64,000 nucleotides of DNA from an uncultured Muribaculum sp. GTDB lineage: Bacteria; Bacteroidota; Bacteroidia; Bacteroidales; Muribaculaceae. Within the stretch, counting starts at the first letter, position 1. The number at the start of each line of letters is the position of its first letter. Under the pieces are notes generated by a model, which saw only the letters and a program-made list of their open reading frames with translations, was not told the DNA's origin and ran no database searches. Shown here in pieces: positions 35,932 through 45,200 of the stretch. Both the position numbers and the translations under genes were made by a program. The stretch covers positions 115,884 through 179,883 of the forward strand of contig CAJUMZ010000004.1 in NCBI GenBank assembly GCA_910587665.1, written 5' to 3'.

Positions 35932-36375
35932 TCATAAATCCGTTACTACAAAAACAATATGTCTGTAATCAGGAGTCAGGATATTTATCCAGGCTCCTGA
36001 TTCATTTTCCCGCTCCATTGTCGCTGATTTAATCGGGATCTCCTTGTCGTTGACAATCAGTCGGGGAGATGTATACGAGAAGTGTAATTCGGCGCAGTCG
36101 CCTGTGGCGAGGGAAACTGCCCGGTAGATTGTTGTCGAGGCGTCGGCTTCTTCGCGGCTGAATATAACACCACCGTCACTATAATACAGGGATAATAAGT
36201 CGGATACAAACCGGCATTCGTCATCGGCAAGTTCGCTGTCAAAAGAGTAACCGGGGCGGTTCATTTCGCCTCCTGTAGGCTTCAATGTCTCCGGGTCCAC
36301 GTCGTCAAGCGGTTTTGACTTGTTGCAAGCTGCAGCCGACAATATCAGCGTTATAAGTATGATCTTGAATTTCAT
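35932..36375 (-). CDS. Small lipoprotein of unknown function
   Basis: 147 residues. The signal sequence ends in a lipobox (SAAAC, Cys17). I do not recognise the mature part; it is soluble, with acidic and beta-rich stretches. Its ATG overlaps the stop of the endonuclease gene by four bases (ATGA), so the two are coupled. Function is unknown; it could be an inhibitor, anchor or chaperone for the nuclease, but nothing in the sequence proves that. Confidence 0.65.
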   Translation of the reverse strand: MKFKIILITLILSAAACNKSKPLDDVDPETLKPTGGEMNRPGYSFDSELADDECRFVSDLLSLYYSDGGVIFSREEADASTTIYRAVSLATGDCAELHFSYTSPRLIVNDKEIPIKSATMERENESGAWINILTPDYRHIVFVVTDL

Positions 36376-37382
36376 GGCCTGATCTCGATTATAAGTTTAC
36401 CTTTAATGCGCTCCGAGGCGTACCGTAGTTCGTGATTCCCGATGCCGAGCGAAGAAACCGATGCGCGTTCCTTTACCGGCTTGCCGTCAATAGTCCATGT
36501 GGCATTTTCCGGCACATATGGTGAGTAAAGATATATGTAGGTGTCGTTGCTGTCATAGCTTTTGCGGAGAGGAGTGGGGCGGTTGTTAGGGTTTTCAGGA
36601 TTTTCTGGGTTGTCAGGGTTTTCGGGGTTTTCGGGGCTGTCTGGATTCTCCGGACCTTCTGTCGGGCGGTAGATTTCTCCGGCTTTTTCTCCCCAAAGAT
36701 AGTCGGCAAGCTCCGGATGGGTGACAAAAGGGTTATTGTTGCCTTGGATGCCTGCCCTCAGATTGTCACGGGCAATCTCTGTCGCGTCGACCGGGTCGTC
36801 ATTGTGCCATAGCATGTACATGTCGCTCCACTCCTTACGCAATGTAGGGTAGGCAGTGTTGTCAAATATGCCTCTTCCCCAGCTTCCCCATATCTCACAC
36901 GGATAAATTGCCGCTACATAAAATATCGCCCTTGCCACATCGCCCTTTATTTCCGTCGGGGGTGTCACGCAACTGTAATTGTCCATCCGGTCGCCAAGTG
37001 GCAGCTGACCGCGATCAATGGCGGTTGCGGCTTCCGTGATGAGCATGTTGTGCAGGTCGATTGAAGCCTCGGCATGATAGCCGGGAACAGCTTTCATCCA
37101 CTCCGCAGGCACAATGAGGGTTGTCGACGCGAAATCCGGGTCGTGGAGCGGTAACCCCGTAAAACAGTCGAGTGCTATGCCGTTACCCGAATCGTAGATA
37201 AGGCTCTGGTATTCGTTGATTCTTGCCACGTCGACCTCCGATGACGGGCGGCAGTGGCGGCAAAGAGTCGCCTTTAGCGCTTCCCCGCTCCGCCCGGGGG
37301 CATAATCATCCACGATATCGGCATGAGCTAAAAAGAAAGCAAGTAGAAGTAATGTGATGAAAGAGGTGAAGAGTTTTTGCAT
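36372..37382 (-). CDS. Exported endonuclease I family nuclease
   Basis: 336 residues with signal peptide (MQKLFTSFITLLLLAFFLAHA). The catalytic region (about 95-230) follows the Endonuclease_1 family: SIDLHNMLI with His111, EIKGDVARAIFYVA near 144, WHNDDPVDATEIARDN near 193 and QGNNNPFVTHPELADYLWG near 213. These periplasmic or secreted enzymes cut DNA non-specifically. After the nuclease lies a Pro-Glu-Asn repeat linker (244-267) and a small C-terminal beta domain. The DLHN to PSD-type motif variants leave activity probable but not certain. It has its own canonical promoter and is co-transcribed with the lipoprotein gene. Confidence 0.85.
   Translation of the reverse strand: MQKLFTSFITLLLLAFFLAHADIVDDYAPGRSGEALKATLCRHCRPSSEVDVARINEYQSLIYDSGNGIALDCFTGLPLHDPDFASTTLIVPAEWMKAVPGYHAEASIDLHNMLITEAATAIDRGQLPLGDRMDNYSCVTPPTEIKGDVARAIFYVAAIYPCEIWGSWGRGIFDNTAYPTLRKEWSDMYMLWHNDDPVDATEIARDNLRAGIQGNNNPFVTHPELADYLWGEKAGEIYRPTEGPENPDSPENPENPDNPENPENPNNRPTPLRKSYDSNDTYIYLYSPYVPENATWTIDGKPVKERASVSSLGIGNHELRYASERIKGKLIIEIRP
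36582..36653 (-). repeat. Nine-base repeats encoding a PEN/PDN linker
   Basis: The coding strand repeats CCxGAAAAC/CCxGACAAC-like nine-base units that give PENPDSPENPENPDNPENPENPNN-type sequence (residues 244-267 of the nuclease). Length variation by slippage would stay in frame. Confidence 0.85.
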
Positions 37383-37417
37383 GAGGCGAGAGTTTTGGTT
37401 AAATATTTGAATTTATG

Positions 37418-37448
37418 CAAATTTAATCCAAAAAGCTAACCTGCCAAA
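37418..37448 (-). promoter_or_regulatory. Promoter of the endonuclease-lipoprotein pair
   Basis: On the minus strand TTTG (37448-37445), 19 bases, TAAATTTG (37425-37418), about 36 bases before the ATG. A weak hairpin CCTGC/GCAGG overlaps it and may end the fimbrial transcript. Confidence 0.7.
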
Positions 37449-37494
37449 TAATTGCAGGAAAAATATGCAAAAAAAACTCTCAATTACACTTCTG

Positions 37495-38580
37495 TTAAAG
37501 ATCGACGTTCTGGATACGCTTGCTCCATCCCGGCACCGAAATGCTCAGATTGGCATATATCCATTTGTCTCCACGCAGAAAAAAGTCAAGGCTGTAATTG
37601 TATTCCCGGTCAAGAAATTCCTGAGGGGAATAGTTTTGCAGTTCAAACAGATTTCTACCTCCCGCAAGGCATTCCGGCAGATTGATTCTTGCGATTTCCT
37701 TGCCTGTGTTCCGGTTATTTATCAAGAGAATTGCCGGCTTACGGTCGTCGGGAGCGTAGATGAGCCTTGACAGCGACAGTTGCATGTGGGCTGTCCTTTC
37801 GGTTACATTGTCTTCATCCGACGAGCGGTTTCCGTGATACTCGGAAGTCCACTGTGCCAACGGAGTGTAGACGATTGTCCCGTCGGCGGCGTCAACACTG
37901 TTGTCATGCTGCAATTTGCCGTTGCAGTCAATCACCGAGACGTCAAAGTCTTCAGCGTCAATGTCAGCCGGATCGTCAAGCTGTCGCAGGGTGATATGGA
38001 GGTCATTCGTGTTTCTGACGAGTGAGATTCCTGTCGTACTCATCTCCATATCCCTGACAGTCACAAGCCGGGTAGTTGCGCCGTGCCAAAGGGTGTCGAG
38101 GGTTACTCCTTCATTCTCCACTTTTCCCTCTTCGTTTCGGTCGAGACGGGCAATAAGATTGCCAACGTTGTCGCCTTCATGCAGTTGCGGTGTACGGAAC
38201 TTGGCTCCTTTCTTATGCAGGGCGTCATTGTAGCCGCATTGCAGGGCATGAGCCACGATCCGGTATTCTCCCGGCGGTACATCAAGATACATCCGGTAGT
38301 CACTTGCTGCGAGCGGAGTGTCGCCGGGAGTATTGAACTCCTCCTTGCTTGTGACGAAATTGCCGTCGGCGTCAAATACATTAACCGTCACGCCCCCGAC
38401 ATGCTCATTGAACATGTCGGCACGCTGTATATTGTAATCGTACACAAACTCTATGGCGATGCCGGTGCGGCAGTCGGGCAGGTCATCATGCCACAGGCTG
38501 CACCCGTTCATGACCAATGAAAGGATGATGCCTGCGGCTGATGCCACCGCTGTTTTTATAGAATTAAAGATCAACTTCAT
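37495..38580 (-). CDS. FimB/Mfa2 family fimbrial anchor lipoprotein
   Basis: 361 residues from the ATG at 38580; an upstream GTG (38586) adds two. The signal sequence ends in a lipobox (VMNGC). The mature protein has the Mfa2 transthyretin-like pattern: DLPDCRTGIAIEFVYDYN, ADMFNEHVGGVTVNVFDADG, YLDVPPGEYRIVAHALQCGY and SLVRNTNDLHITLRQL. In Porphyromonas, FimB/Mfa2 anchors the fimbria to the outer membrane and limits its length. The gene overlaps the Mfa1-like gene by 17 bases and is the last fimbrial gene in the operon. Lipid attachment would need Lgt and LspA. Confidence 0.85.
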   Translation of the reverse strand: MKLIFNSIKTAVASAAGIILSLVMNGCSLWHDDLPDCRTGIAIEFVYDYNIQRADMFNEHVGGVTVNVFDADGNFVTSKEEFNTPGDTPLAASDYRMYLDVPPGEYRIVAHALQCGYNDALHKKGAKFRTPQLHEGDNVGNLIARLDRNEEGKVENEGVTLDTLWHGATTRLVTVRDMEMSTTGISLVRNTNDLHITLRQLDDPADIDAEDFDVSVIDCNGKLQHDNSVDAADGTIVYTPLAQWTSEYHGNRSSDEDNVTERTAHMQLSLSRLIYAPDDRKPAILLINNRNTGKEIARINLPECLAGGRNLFELQNYSPQEFLDREYNYSLDFFLRGDKWIYANLSISVPGWSKRIQNVDL

Positions 38581-40249
38581 AAGCACGTTTTGCCCAAGAG
38601 AAGATATTGCAGGTTATATCAATCTGATACTTCTTTTCATCAACGGGAATATCGGGATTGACGGGCTCGGGGACAGTGGCTGAACCGAGAGTCGAGATAC
38701 TTTTTACATCTATATGATACCAGTTGTTGCGCAACACTCCATAGCGGCCGAGCCATTTTTCTGCTCCGTCAGTTCCGCTATAGTCCTGAGGGTCGGTTGC
38801 ACTGTTCCATGGAGTAAGATCATCACCGAAATGCTTGATCGGGGTAGTGTAATAACATACACCGTCAAGATATGTGGTTATTGTGCCGACATTATTCTGT
38901 ATTGTTGTGAAATTCTCGGCGCTTACAATGCCACCTGTCAAGTCGTTCTCTGAAATGAGTCTACTGCCAGCCTCGGTGAGAAATGAGGGGGAGTCCACAA
39001 GTTTGACGGAGGTCTCTTCGCCAAGCACATATGTTATGATGTTTTTAATATGATTTTTCAAATTGTCGAAACTGTAAATCTTCCCGTCTGTGGCAAGCTG
39101 GAAAACTGTGCTTCCTGCCGAATTGTTCTTTAGTTGGATCGAAGCCTTAAACACCAGGCGAGTAGTGTTGTTTTTCAGCTGATTGCTGATTGCGTTTACA
39201 TTTTCAAGGGGATATACGACGTCTTCCCAACCATTTTTTACATCGGTATTTTCGATACGATTGAGATCGTCTTTGGTGGGGGTGGATGTATTTTCGTAGT
39301 TGGGATCTTTTGCCCAATAGATGCGGAATGCGTTTTGATAAGGATTTTTATCATCATCCGATTCGGGTGTATATACGCGAGTATTGCCAATCATGCGTTT
39401 TGCCGCATCCGGATGCTTGTAATCTTTCCATGTATCAAAGTCAGTGACATTGCGTGCAAAGAATGATTCTTTATTGGTCTGGTCAATAGCCCAACTGCCA
39501 AGGGTAACTGTCAGTGGAGAATTGTCGGGATCGACCGGCATGTTATCGAACTCGGCTTGGGCGTCATGCTTGCCGATTGTTACTTTTGCCACGCCTCTTT
39601 CGAGATATATCTCAACTGTACCCGCCTGCTGCGCCTCCTCGATTGTGGGCTTAATGTTGTCTGCGGGGATTTCCACGAGTGTTTTTACCGACGTCGAGCC
39701 GTCAGAGGTAAACACGAGTGGGGCGTTCATCATTATTAAGCCGCCGCCCACGCCTGTAAGAGTCGAGACTTTGGCATTCATGATGTCACTAATGGTTTTA
39801 TCCTTTTCAAAGATTCTTTTTATCTTCTCATCTTCCATGTTGACATTTAGGAGGATAAAGGCATAAATTTTTTGATCTTCTGTAGGCACTACTTTAATTT
39901 CCTGCACTACTTCCCGGCGGGTTGTCACCTGATCGGTGGTCCCCGCCGTATTCCATGGCTGGAATGCAATCATCGGGATCACCTCGGTAAGCTTAGCATC
40001 GCTTTCGGAACTACCGATGAATGTGACAAGATTGGCACTGTTTACCTGATACTCACTCGCAATACCGTCTTCAAATTGGTCATTCTGGGCACGTGAGCCG
40101 GAATTTTGGGTCGGGAGATTGAATGCCATGTTGAGATAGGCAGTCCCATCGGGGGAAGTAACGATTCCCGGACGAGGAACTTCGTCGCTTGAGCATGAAG
40201 CCACTATAAGGCTTAAAGCAAGCATCTTGAAATAATTACTACATTTCAT
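38564..40249 (-). CDS. Mfa1 family fimbrial major subunit
   Basis: 561 residues with lipoprotein signal (lipobox VASC, Cys19). Family features are the N-terminal domain beginning with YLNMAFNLP, the conserved strand RGVAKVTIGKH and the C-terminal region with GVCYYTTPIKHFGD, LGRYGVLRNNWYHIDVKSISTLG and NPDIPVDEKKYQIDITCNIFSW. Pilins of this kind are transported as lipoproteins, trimmed by a gingipain-like protease and assembled by strand exchange with the released C-terminal strand. It precedes the anchor gene and follows DUF3868. Most of the shaft is expected to be built from this protein. Confidence 0.87.
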   Translation of the reverse strand: MKCSNYFKMLALSLIVASCSSDEVPRPGIVTSPDGTAYLNMAFNLPTQNSGSRAQNDQFEDGIASEYQVNSANLVTFIGSSESDAKLTEVIPMIAFQPWNTAGTTDQVTTRREVVQEIKVVPTEDQKIYAFILLNVNMEDEKIKRIFEKDKTISDIMNAKVSTLTGVGGGLIMMNAPLVFTSDGSTSVKTLVEIPADNIKPTIEEAQQAGTVEIYLERGVAKVTIGKHDAQAEFDNMPVDPDNSPLTVTLGSWAIDQTNKESFFARNVTDFDTWKDYKHPDAAKRMIGNTRVYTPESDDDKNPYQNAFRIYWAKDPNYENTSTPTKDDLNRIENTDVKNGWEDVVYPLENVNAISNQLKNNTTRLVFKASIQLKNNSAGSTVFQLATDGKIYSFDNLKNHIKNIITYVLGEETSVKLVDSPSFLTEAGSRLISENDLTGGIVSAENFTTIQNNVGTITTYLDGVCYYTTPIKHFGDDLTPWNSATDPQDYSGTDGAEKWLGRYGVLRNNWYHIDVKSISTLGSATVPEPVNPDIPVDEKKYQIDITCNIFSWAKRAYEVDL

Positions 40250-40261
40250 AATCTGTAAATA

Positions 40262-41641
40262 TTAATTAGTTGATTTATTTGTTATTATTGTGATATTGCC
40301 ATTGTTTTTACGATCAATCGCTTTCTTCAGATACTCGGCGACAGTGCGGGCATGAATCGCTTCCGGGGAATCACCGCTCCTCGCCAGGTGGCGATCGGCA
40401 GTAGCCGTGTCGCCGCGCTCAAGGGCGCATGCAGCGGCATTTAGTTGAGCCGTGGTATTGGCGGGGAAAAGAGTTGCGGCAGTCATCATTATGTCGGCAT
40501 ATTCGTCGGATCCTTCCGGATATGTCATTGCCAGGGTGAACAGGTCGGCGATGGTAAGGCGTGACGGCTCTGAGAGCAATATTTCCCTGACTTTTTCCGG
40601 AGGGAGAGGGGCGACTGTATAGGTGACCTTGTAATCACTTACCCTCAGCGCAGGAAGGATGTCGCGCGAGATTATCCTGTAGGCTTCGGGAAACCGATTG
40701 CGTAGCATTGCCTCCCGGATGTCGGGTGACAGGTCGCTGTCGGAAAGGGCGAGTATCGAATCTTTCTCGGGAATCTTCGATTGTGCGACAAGCCTGCGCA
40801 AGCCGTCCCAGTTTTCGGGAGTCGAGGTTACCGAAAATATCGTATCGGGATATGATGCAATTGACTGCACGTAATTTTTCAGCGCCAATGCCCTGTCGCG
40901 GGCGAGGGCGGTGTTGTGGCTGTAGCTTCCCTCGGGCGAGGCATAGCCATGTATGTCGATTCCGGTAATGGAGGCATTGGGAAGATTGCTTACAGTGTCA
41001 ATGGTCATGATTATTTTCTGCAATTCTTTCCTGTTGTCGCGGTAACCGGGGATTATTTTAGTGACATTGACGGGGAAATCCACAAACGCACTGCCGCTTA
41101 GCTCAATAACCGCCGCCGATGCTTCTTTTTCGAGAGATGCGTATATCGGGCTTGGCTCGGCAAGCGGGGTGAAATCAACCTTGGCGATCACAGTGCCGTC
41201 AGATGACCCGAGTGACGCGCCACACCCGCAGTAATCCTCAAGTATGACGAGCGAAGCTTCCGCAGCCTCGGAAGGCATAGCCACACTTGCCTGATAAGGT
41301 ATTGCCTGCGGCTTGCCATTATTGCGAAGAAACATCCGCTTTTCATCAACCTTGCCTCTCCGCTGCGCCGAAATGAAATTGTTACGTCCGCACAGAGTGA
41401 AAGAGGGAAGATACACGGTGTCGGCGCCTACGTAGCATGGTGTAAGGATGACGGCTTCCGATGACGGGATGTCGAGATTGTCGGCTATGAGCGAGAATCC
41501 GACAGAGAGCTTGCCGTCGTTATCGGAAATGTCGATGTCGCGATATTCCGGAGAGCCGTAACGGCGGGAATCCTGCCCGTAGATTGACATAGAGGGCATC
41601 GCGAGTATTAAGATGGGGTATACGATTCTTGATATTTTCAT
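40262..41641 (-). CDS. DUF3868 protein with OmpA-like C-terminal region
   Basis: 459 residues with signal peptide (ending SIYGQ). The N-terminal half matches DUF3868, found almost only in Bacteroidetes fimbrial operons. The middle segment (about 225-270) ITGIDIHGYASPEGSYSHNTALARDRALALKNYV is OmpA-like and could bind peptidoglycan; the C-terminus is helical (TPR-like). It lies between DUF3575 and the shaft gene, as in other fimbrial loci. The likely role is envelope anchoring or assembly of the fimbria. Confidence 0.83.
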   Translation of the reverse strand: MKISRIVYPILILAMPSMSIYGQDSRRYGSPEYRDIDISDNDGKLSVGFSLIADNLDIPSSEAVILTPCYVGADTVYLPSFTLCGRNNFISAQRRGKVDEKRMFLRNNGKPQAIPYQASVAMPSEAAEASLVILEDYCGCGASLGSSDGTVIAKVDFTPLAEPSPIYASLEKEASAAVIELSGSAFVDFPVNVTKIIPGYRDNRKELQKIIMTIDTVSNLPNASITGIDIHGYASPEGSYSHNTALARDRALALKNYVQSIASYPDTIFSVTSTPENWDGLRRLVAQSKIPEKDSILALSDSDLSPDIREAMLRNRFPEAYRIISRDILPALRVSDYKVTYTVAPLPPEKVREILLSEPSRLTIADLFTLAMTYPEGSDEYADIMMTAATLFPANTTAQLNAAACALERGDTATADRHLARSGDSPEAIHARTVAEYLKKAIDRKNNGNITIITNKSTN

Positions 41642-41653
41642 GTCATTCAGAGA

Positions 41654-42256
41654 TTAAAATACATATGCTATGGATAAAGAGAGCCTGGTAGGCCCTACAT
41701 AGTTGCGGTGATCACTCTGAAGCACCTTCGCACATCTTCCATATAGTTTGTAAGGGCTGTAGGCGTAACCGATACCGAGTGCCGCCTCGGCGTTCCAATG
41801 GCGCGACAGAATCCACTGATAGCCGTAAGTGACGCCCGCACCGACATACCAGCCTTCATAGTGTCGCCCGTCGAGTGTCTTGGGTAGCATGCCGAAAGGG
41901 AGGTCGATATTCTTTATGTTGTATTGGCCGCCGAGCAGGTGTACACCGAAGAAATGCCCGTTCATCGGCTCGCAAAGCCAGCGGCGCAGCTCTCCACGGG
42001 CCATCCATAGATGAAAATGGCGCTCGCGGGAAAAGTCCCAGGGGTTTATCATGCCGTCAACCATCACAGAGTATTTTTTGCCGAACCCGTGTTCAATCCC
42101 GAGGTTGACGGTAGTGGTCGCCCATTCCGCGATGTTGGTCGACAGGGCGGTCTGCGCATTGGCTGCGGGAGCGTTTAATGTAGCTATGACACAACACACT
42201 ATTGCCGTCAAATTCGCGATCAAGGATTTTTTGATGTTAAAGACCGGATTTTTCAT
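41654..42256 (-). CDS. DUF3575 outer-membrane-type protein
   Basis: 200 residues with a long signal peptide ending PAANAQ. The mature chain looks like a small beta-barrel with alternating aromatic and polar strands and shows DUF3575 features: ALSTNIAEWATTTVNLGIEHGFG, WLCEPMNGHFFGVHLLGGQYN and GWYVGAGVTYGYQWILSRHWNAEAALGIGYAYSPY. The family accompanies Mfa/Fim fimbrial genes. Its ATG is three bases from the stop of the tip gene. Probably a barrel used in assembly. Confidence 0.83.
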   Translation of the reverse strand: MKNPVFNIKKSLIANLTAIVCCVIATLNAPAANAQTALSTNIAEWATTTVNLGIEHGFGKKYSVMVDGMINPWDFSRERHFHLWMARGELRRWLCEPMNGHFFGVHLLGGQYNIKNIDLPFGMLPKTLDGRHYEGWYVGAGVTYGYQWILSRHWNAEAALGIGYAYSPYKLYGRCAKVLQSDHRNYVGPTRLSLSIAYVF

Positions 42257-42259
42257 CTG

Positions 42260-45200
42260 TCATTTTTTCTTGTTTATAATTCGTGATAATATTTTGACCG
42301 CCTCCGCGGGCATCACCTTTGAAGCTTTCAGGTTACGGTCGGCGTCAAGCAGGTATATTGCAGGGAGCGCATCAATATCGTAAAGATCGTTGTCGATTAT
42401 GCCGGAACGGTCAAAGCCTACGATCCATTCGGCAGGAAGATGACGCGCGGTACGCTTCCAGTAGTTGAAGTCATCCTCGGCATCAATCGCGATCACTTTT
42501 ACTTTTCCCCGGTTAATCATGTCAGAGAGTTGTCGGCCGTTGCGTAGGGTGGCGACTGCGTCGCGGCAATGGCTACAGTCAGGGTCATAGAACAGCAGCA
42601 GTACCGGCACTTTTGCTATGGAGTAAAGTGAGCATTGCTTTCCCTCTCGGGTGATAAAGTTGAAATCATGTGCCGGTGCGGTATTATGGGCGCGCGACTT
42701 ATTCACCGATCGGCTTTCAATGACGTCGCGGACGCACCATATACGGAAGCTTGACATGGCACCGGCATCGTTGCCAATAGCCTGAGACTGATCCCCTTCG
42801 ACGCCTACAAAGCGGTCGTCGAAATAAGTTCGAGAGCAGGTGAGATATTTTCCTTTTGGCAGAAGCCCCGACTGGCGCATGATAGCGAGTTCCTTTTGGT
42901 TAGGCACACGCCAACCCGCATCGTCGCCGTTCTCCGAATAGCTGTCACAGGGACTGTCGTGGGCAAGTCTGTCAACCCAAACGTCGGCATAGGTCTTTCC
43001 GGAAGAGGGAGCCGACAGTGTCACGTCAATATATTTTTCTGCGATCTCCATCTTCGGGGCTACCATGTTGGCACTTTCGTTTACTTTATGAGAAAGTATC
43101 TTGCCGGCTATGGGAGCACGTTTTGACGCCTCGTCGTAGTAGGTCATGTCGATATATCTGGGTCTCCCATTTTCGTATTCCGTTACATAGGCGCGGGTCA
43201 CAGGGTCGGTTGTCAGCATATTGGCATGATTTACACCTAAGTTTCTGATACATCTTACCTGCCAAGGTGAATATTGGAGCTGTCCGGTTGGGGTGACTCC
43301 TGTAGTCAGGTTGCCTTTTGACAGACCTTCTTCCGCCCAAAGCACAAACTTGTCGGAGGTGAAAAAGTGAAAACGGGAGTTCTTTGCATTGGCATCCCAT
43401 ACAGTACCGTATTTTAGCCGGCTTGTGGAGTTAGAGTAATCCATCAACGGCTCTCTCATTGAATTTCTTCCCAATATGAGTCGGAGGTATTTACCGGTGG
43501 TAGGTACGTACCACCTGAGCTCGTCGGCTGAAATCTTTCCGTCTCCGTTGAGGTCACGGTTGCGGTTCATACATGCGCTTATCATCTCATGATAGCTTTT
43601 TTTATTGGGCTGCGGATCGGTTGAAAGATTGCTTGACAGGCTTTGCTCGTACAATGATCTCACAGGGTGAACCATTTCCGGATAATAGGCGGGAGACGAG
43701 TACTCGAATTGTTCGGTTATCTCGGGATTGGACATGAATTGGTTGGATATCATTTCATTCCATTTATTGCCATTGACGTATTGCCACACATTCCAACGCC
43801 CGTTGTCCTGATTCAGGGTGACCCCCGGGGTCCATGTCCATCGGAAATTGTGTCCGAAACATTCATTGACATGCTCCATGCCTATTGCCGTATGGGTGCT
43901 TGTAAGGTTGGTAGTGGAGTAGTAAGTCTGTATCGAGGGCTGAAGAAACACATATTTCGACCTGGAGTGAGTGCTTTCCTTATCGGGCGAGACGGCATAA
44001 TTCTCAACGGCGAGGGTGAGCTGCCTGTCTTTCTGGTTGACCCATTTTTCCCAGCCTCCTTCACCGCCGGTGTGAGAATTGGTCATTACTTTATTGTCGG
44101 TGTCATAGCTATAGGCATACTCATTGAAGAATATTGTGTACCATCGTGCAGTCGTGTTGTCGGCATTTCCGTTCTTGTCGTTGGTGTGTCGATTCACAAG
44201 CTTATTGTTGCTGTCTACTTTCCGGAAATCTTCCAGTGACCATGCCTTTCCCCTGCCGGGGTAGGTTGCCACGGTATTGGCGTTATCAGCGGGCATTATT
44301 TCAATCCAGTCAATCAGCTGATGCCTGAACAGTTCATTTGTCCCGAATGTCTCGACATCATCCTGGGTAAATGAATAATCCTGCCCGTCGAAATAAGTCA
44401 ATATGCTATATTTTAATGTCTTACGCTCGACATTGGAAAAACTTACATTGTACACGCAGTAATGTGAGTCGAGTGTTATCATGTTTTGTGTCGTGTCATA
44501 GACGTTTCCTTCAGCTCCGGGTTGCACCTCGTCATCTTTTGTCGCCTCGACCACAATATTGTCGGCACCGTTGACGGTGATGTTATAGGTATAGCGCGTG
44601 TTGCGGCGACAATTGAAATCACGCGATTTCTCTTCTTCCCCCGCGCCTTCGCAATAACCGAGATGTACAGTATAGCGTGCGTATGCAATTCTGTCGGTAG
44701 TCTTGCCGTCGGAAGTGAAAGAGTAGGAGAGGCGCAGGCGGAATGTCACGTATGAGCCGTAGTTGTTGCCGGTCTCATTCGTTGACGGACACAGCGACTT
44801 GAATATGCCTGTATTTAGCCCTGTTGCATCCTTGAACTCCTTTTCACGGTCGGTATAACGGTTGCCTGATATGCCGGTGCGCTTGTTTTCAAACTGATAG
44901 AAGTCAAACCAGTATCCCGATTTGTCTATCGGGCTGCCATCGGCATATTTCAACGATCCTTTTTCAAAAGAGTAACTTGCGTTGGAAGTTCCGTAATTGT
45001 GAGCCGGGGCGGGGGACTCCGGTGTCGCGAAATATTCGCAATTGTCGGCACTGTTAGCCTGTTGTTCATGGAGATAGCTCAGCGACGGCACATTTGTCAC
45101 CTGCCATTCCTGTGGCTCGATTTCAACATCTTTGCCGGCAATGATATTGAATCTTACATAAGAAAACAGTCGGCGCAGGTGAATTTTTCCTTTGAGCGAG

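Noticed and set aside
37439..37458. CCTGC/GCAGG hairpin as the fimbrial operon terminator
   Set aside because: Only five base pairs and overlapping the endonuclease promoter; kept as a remark, not a feature.
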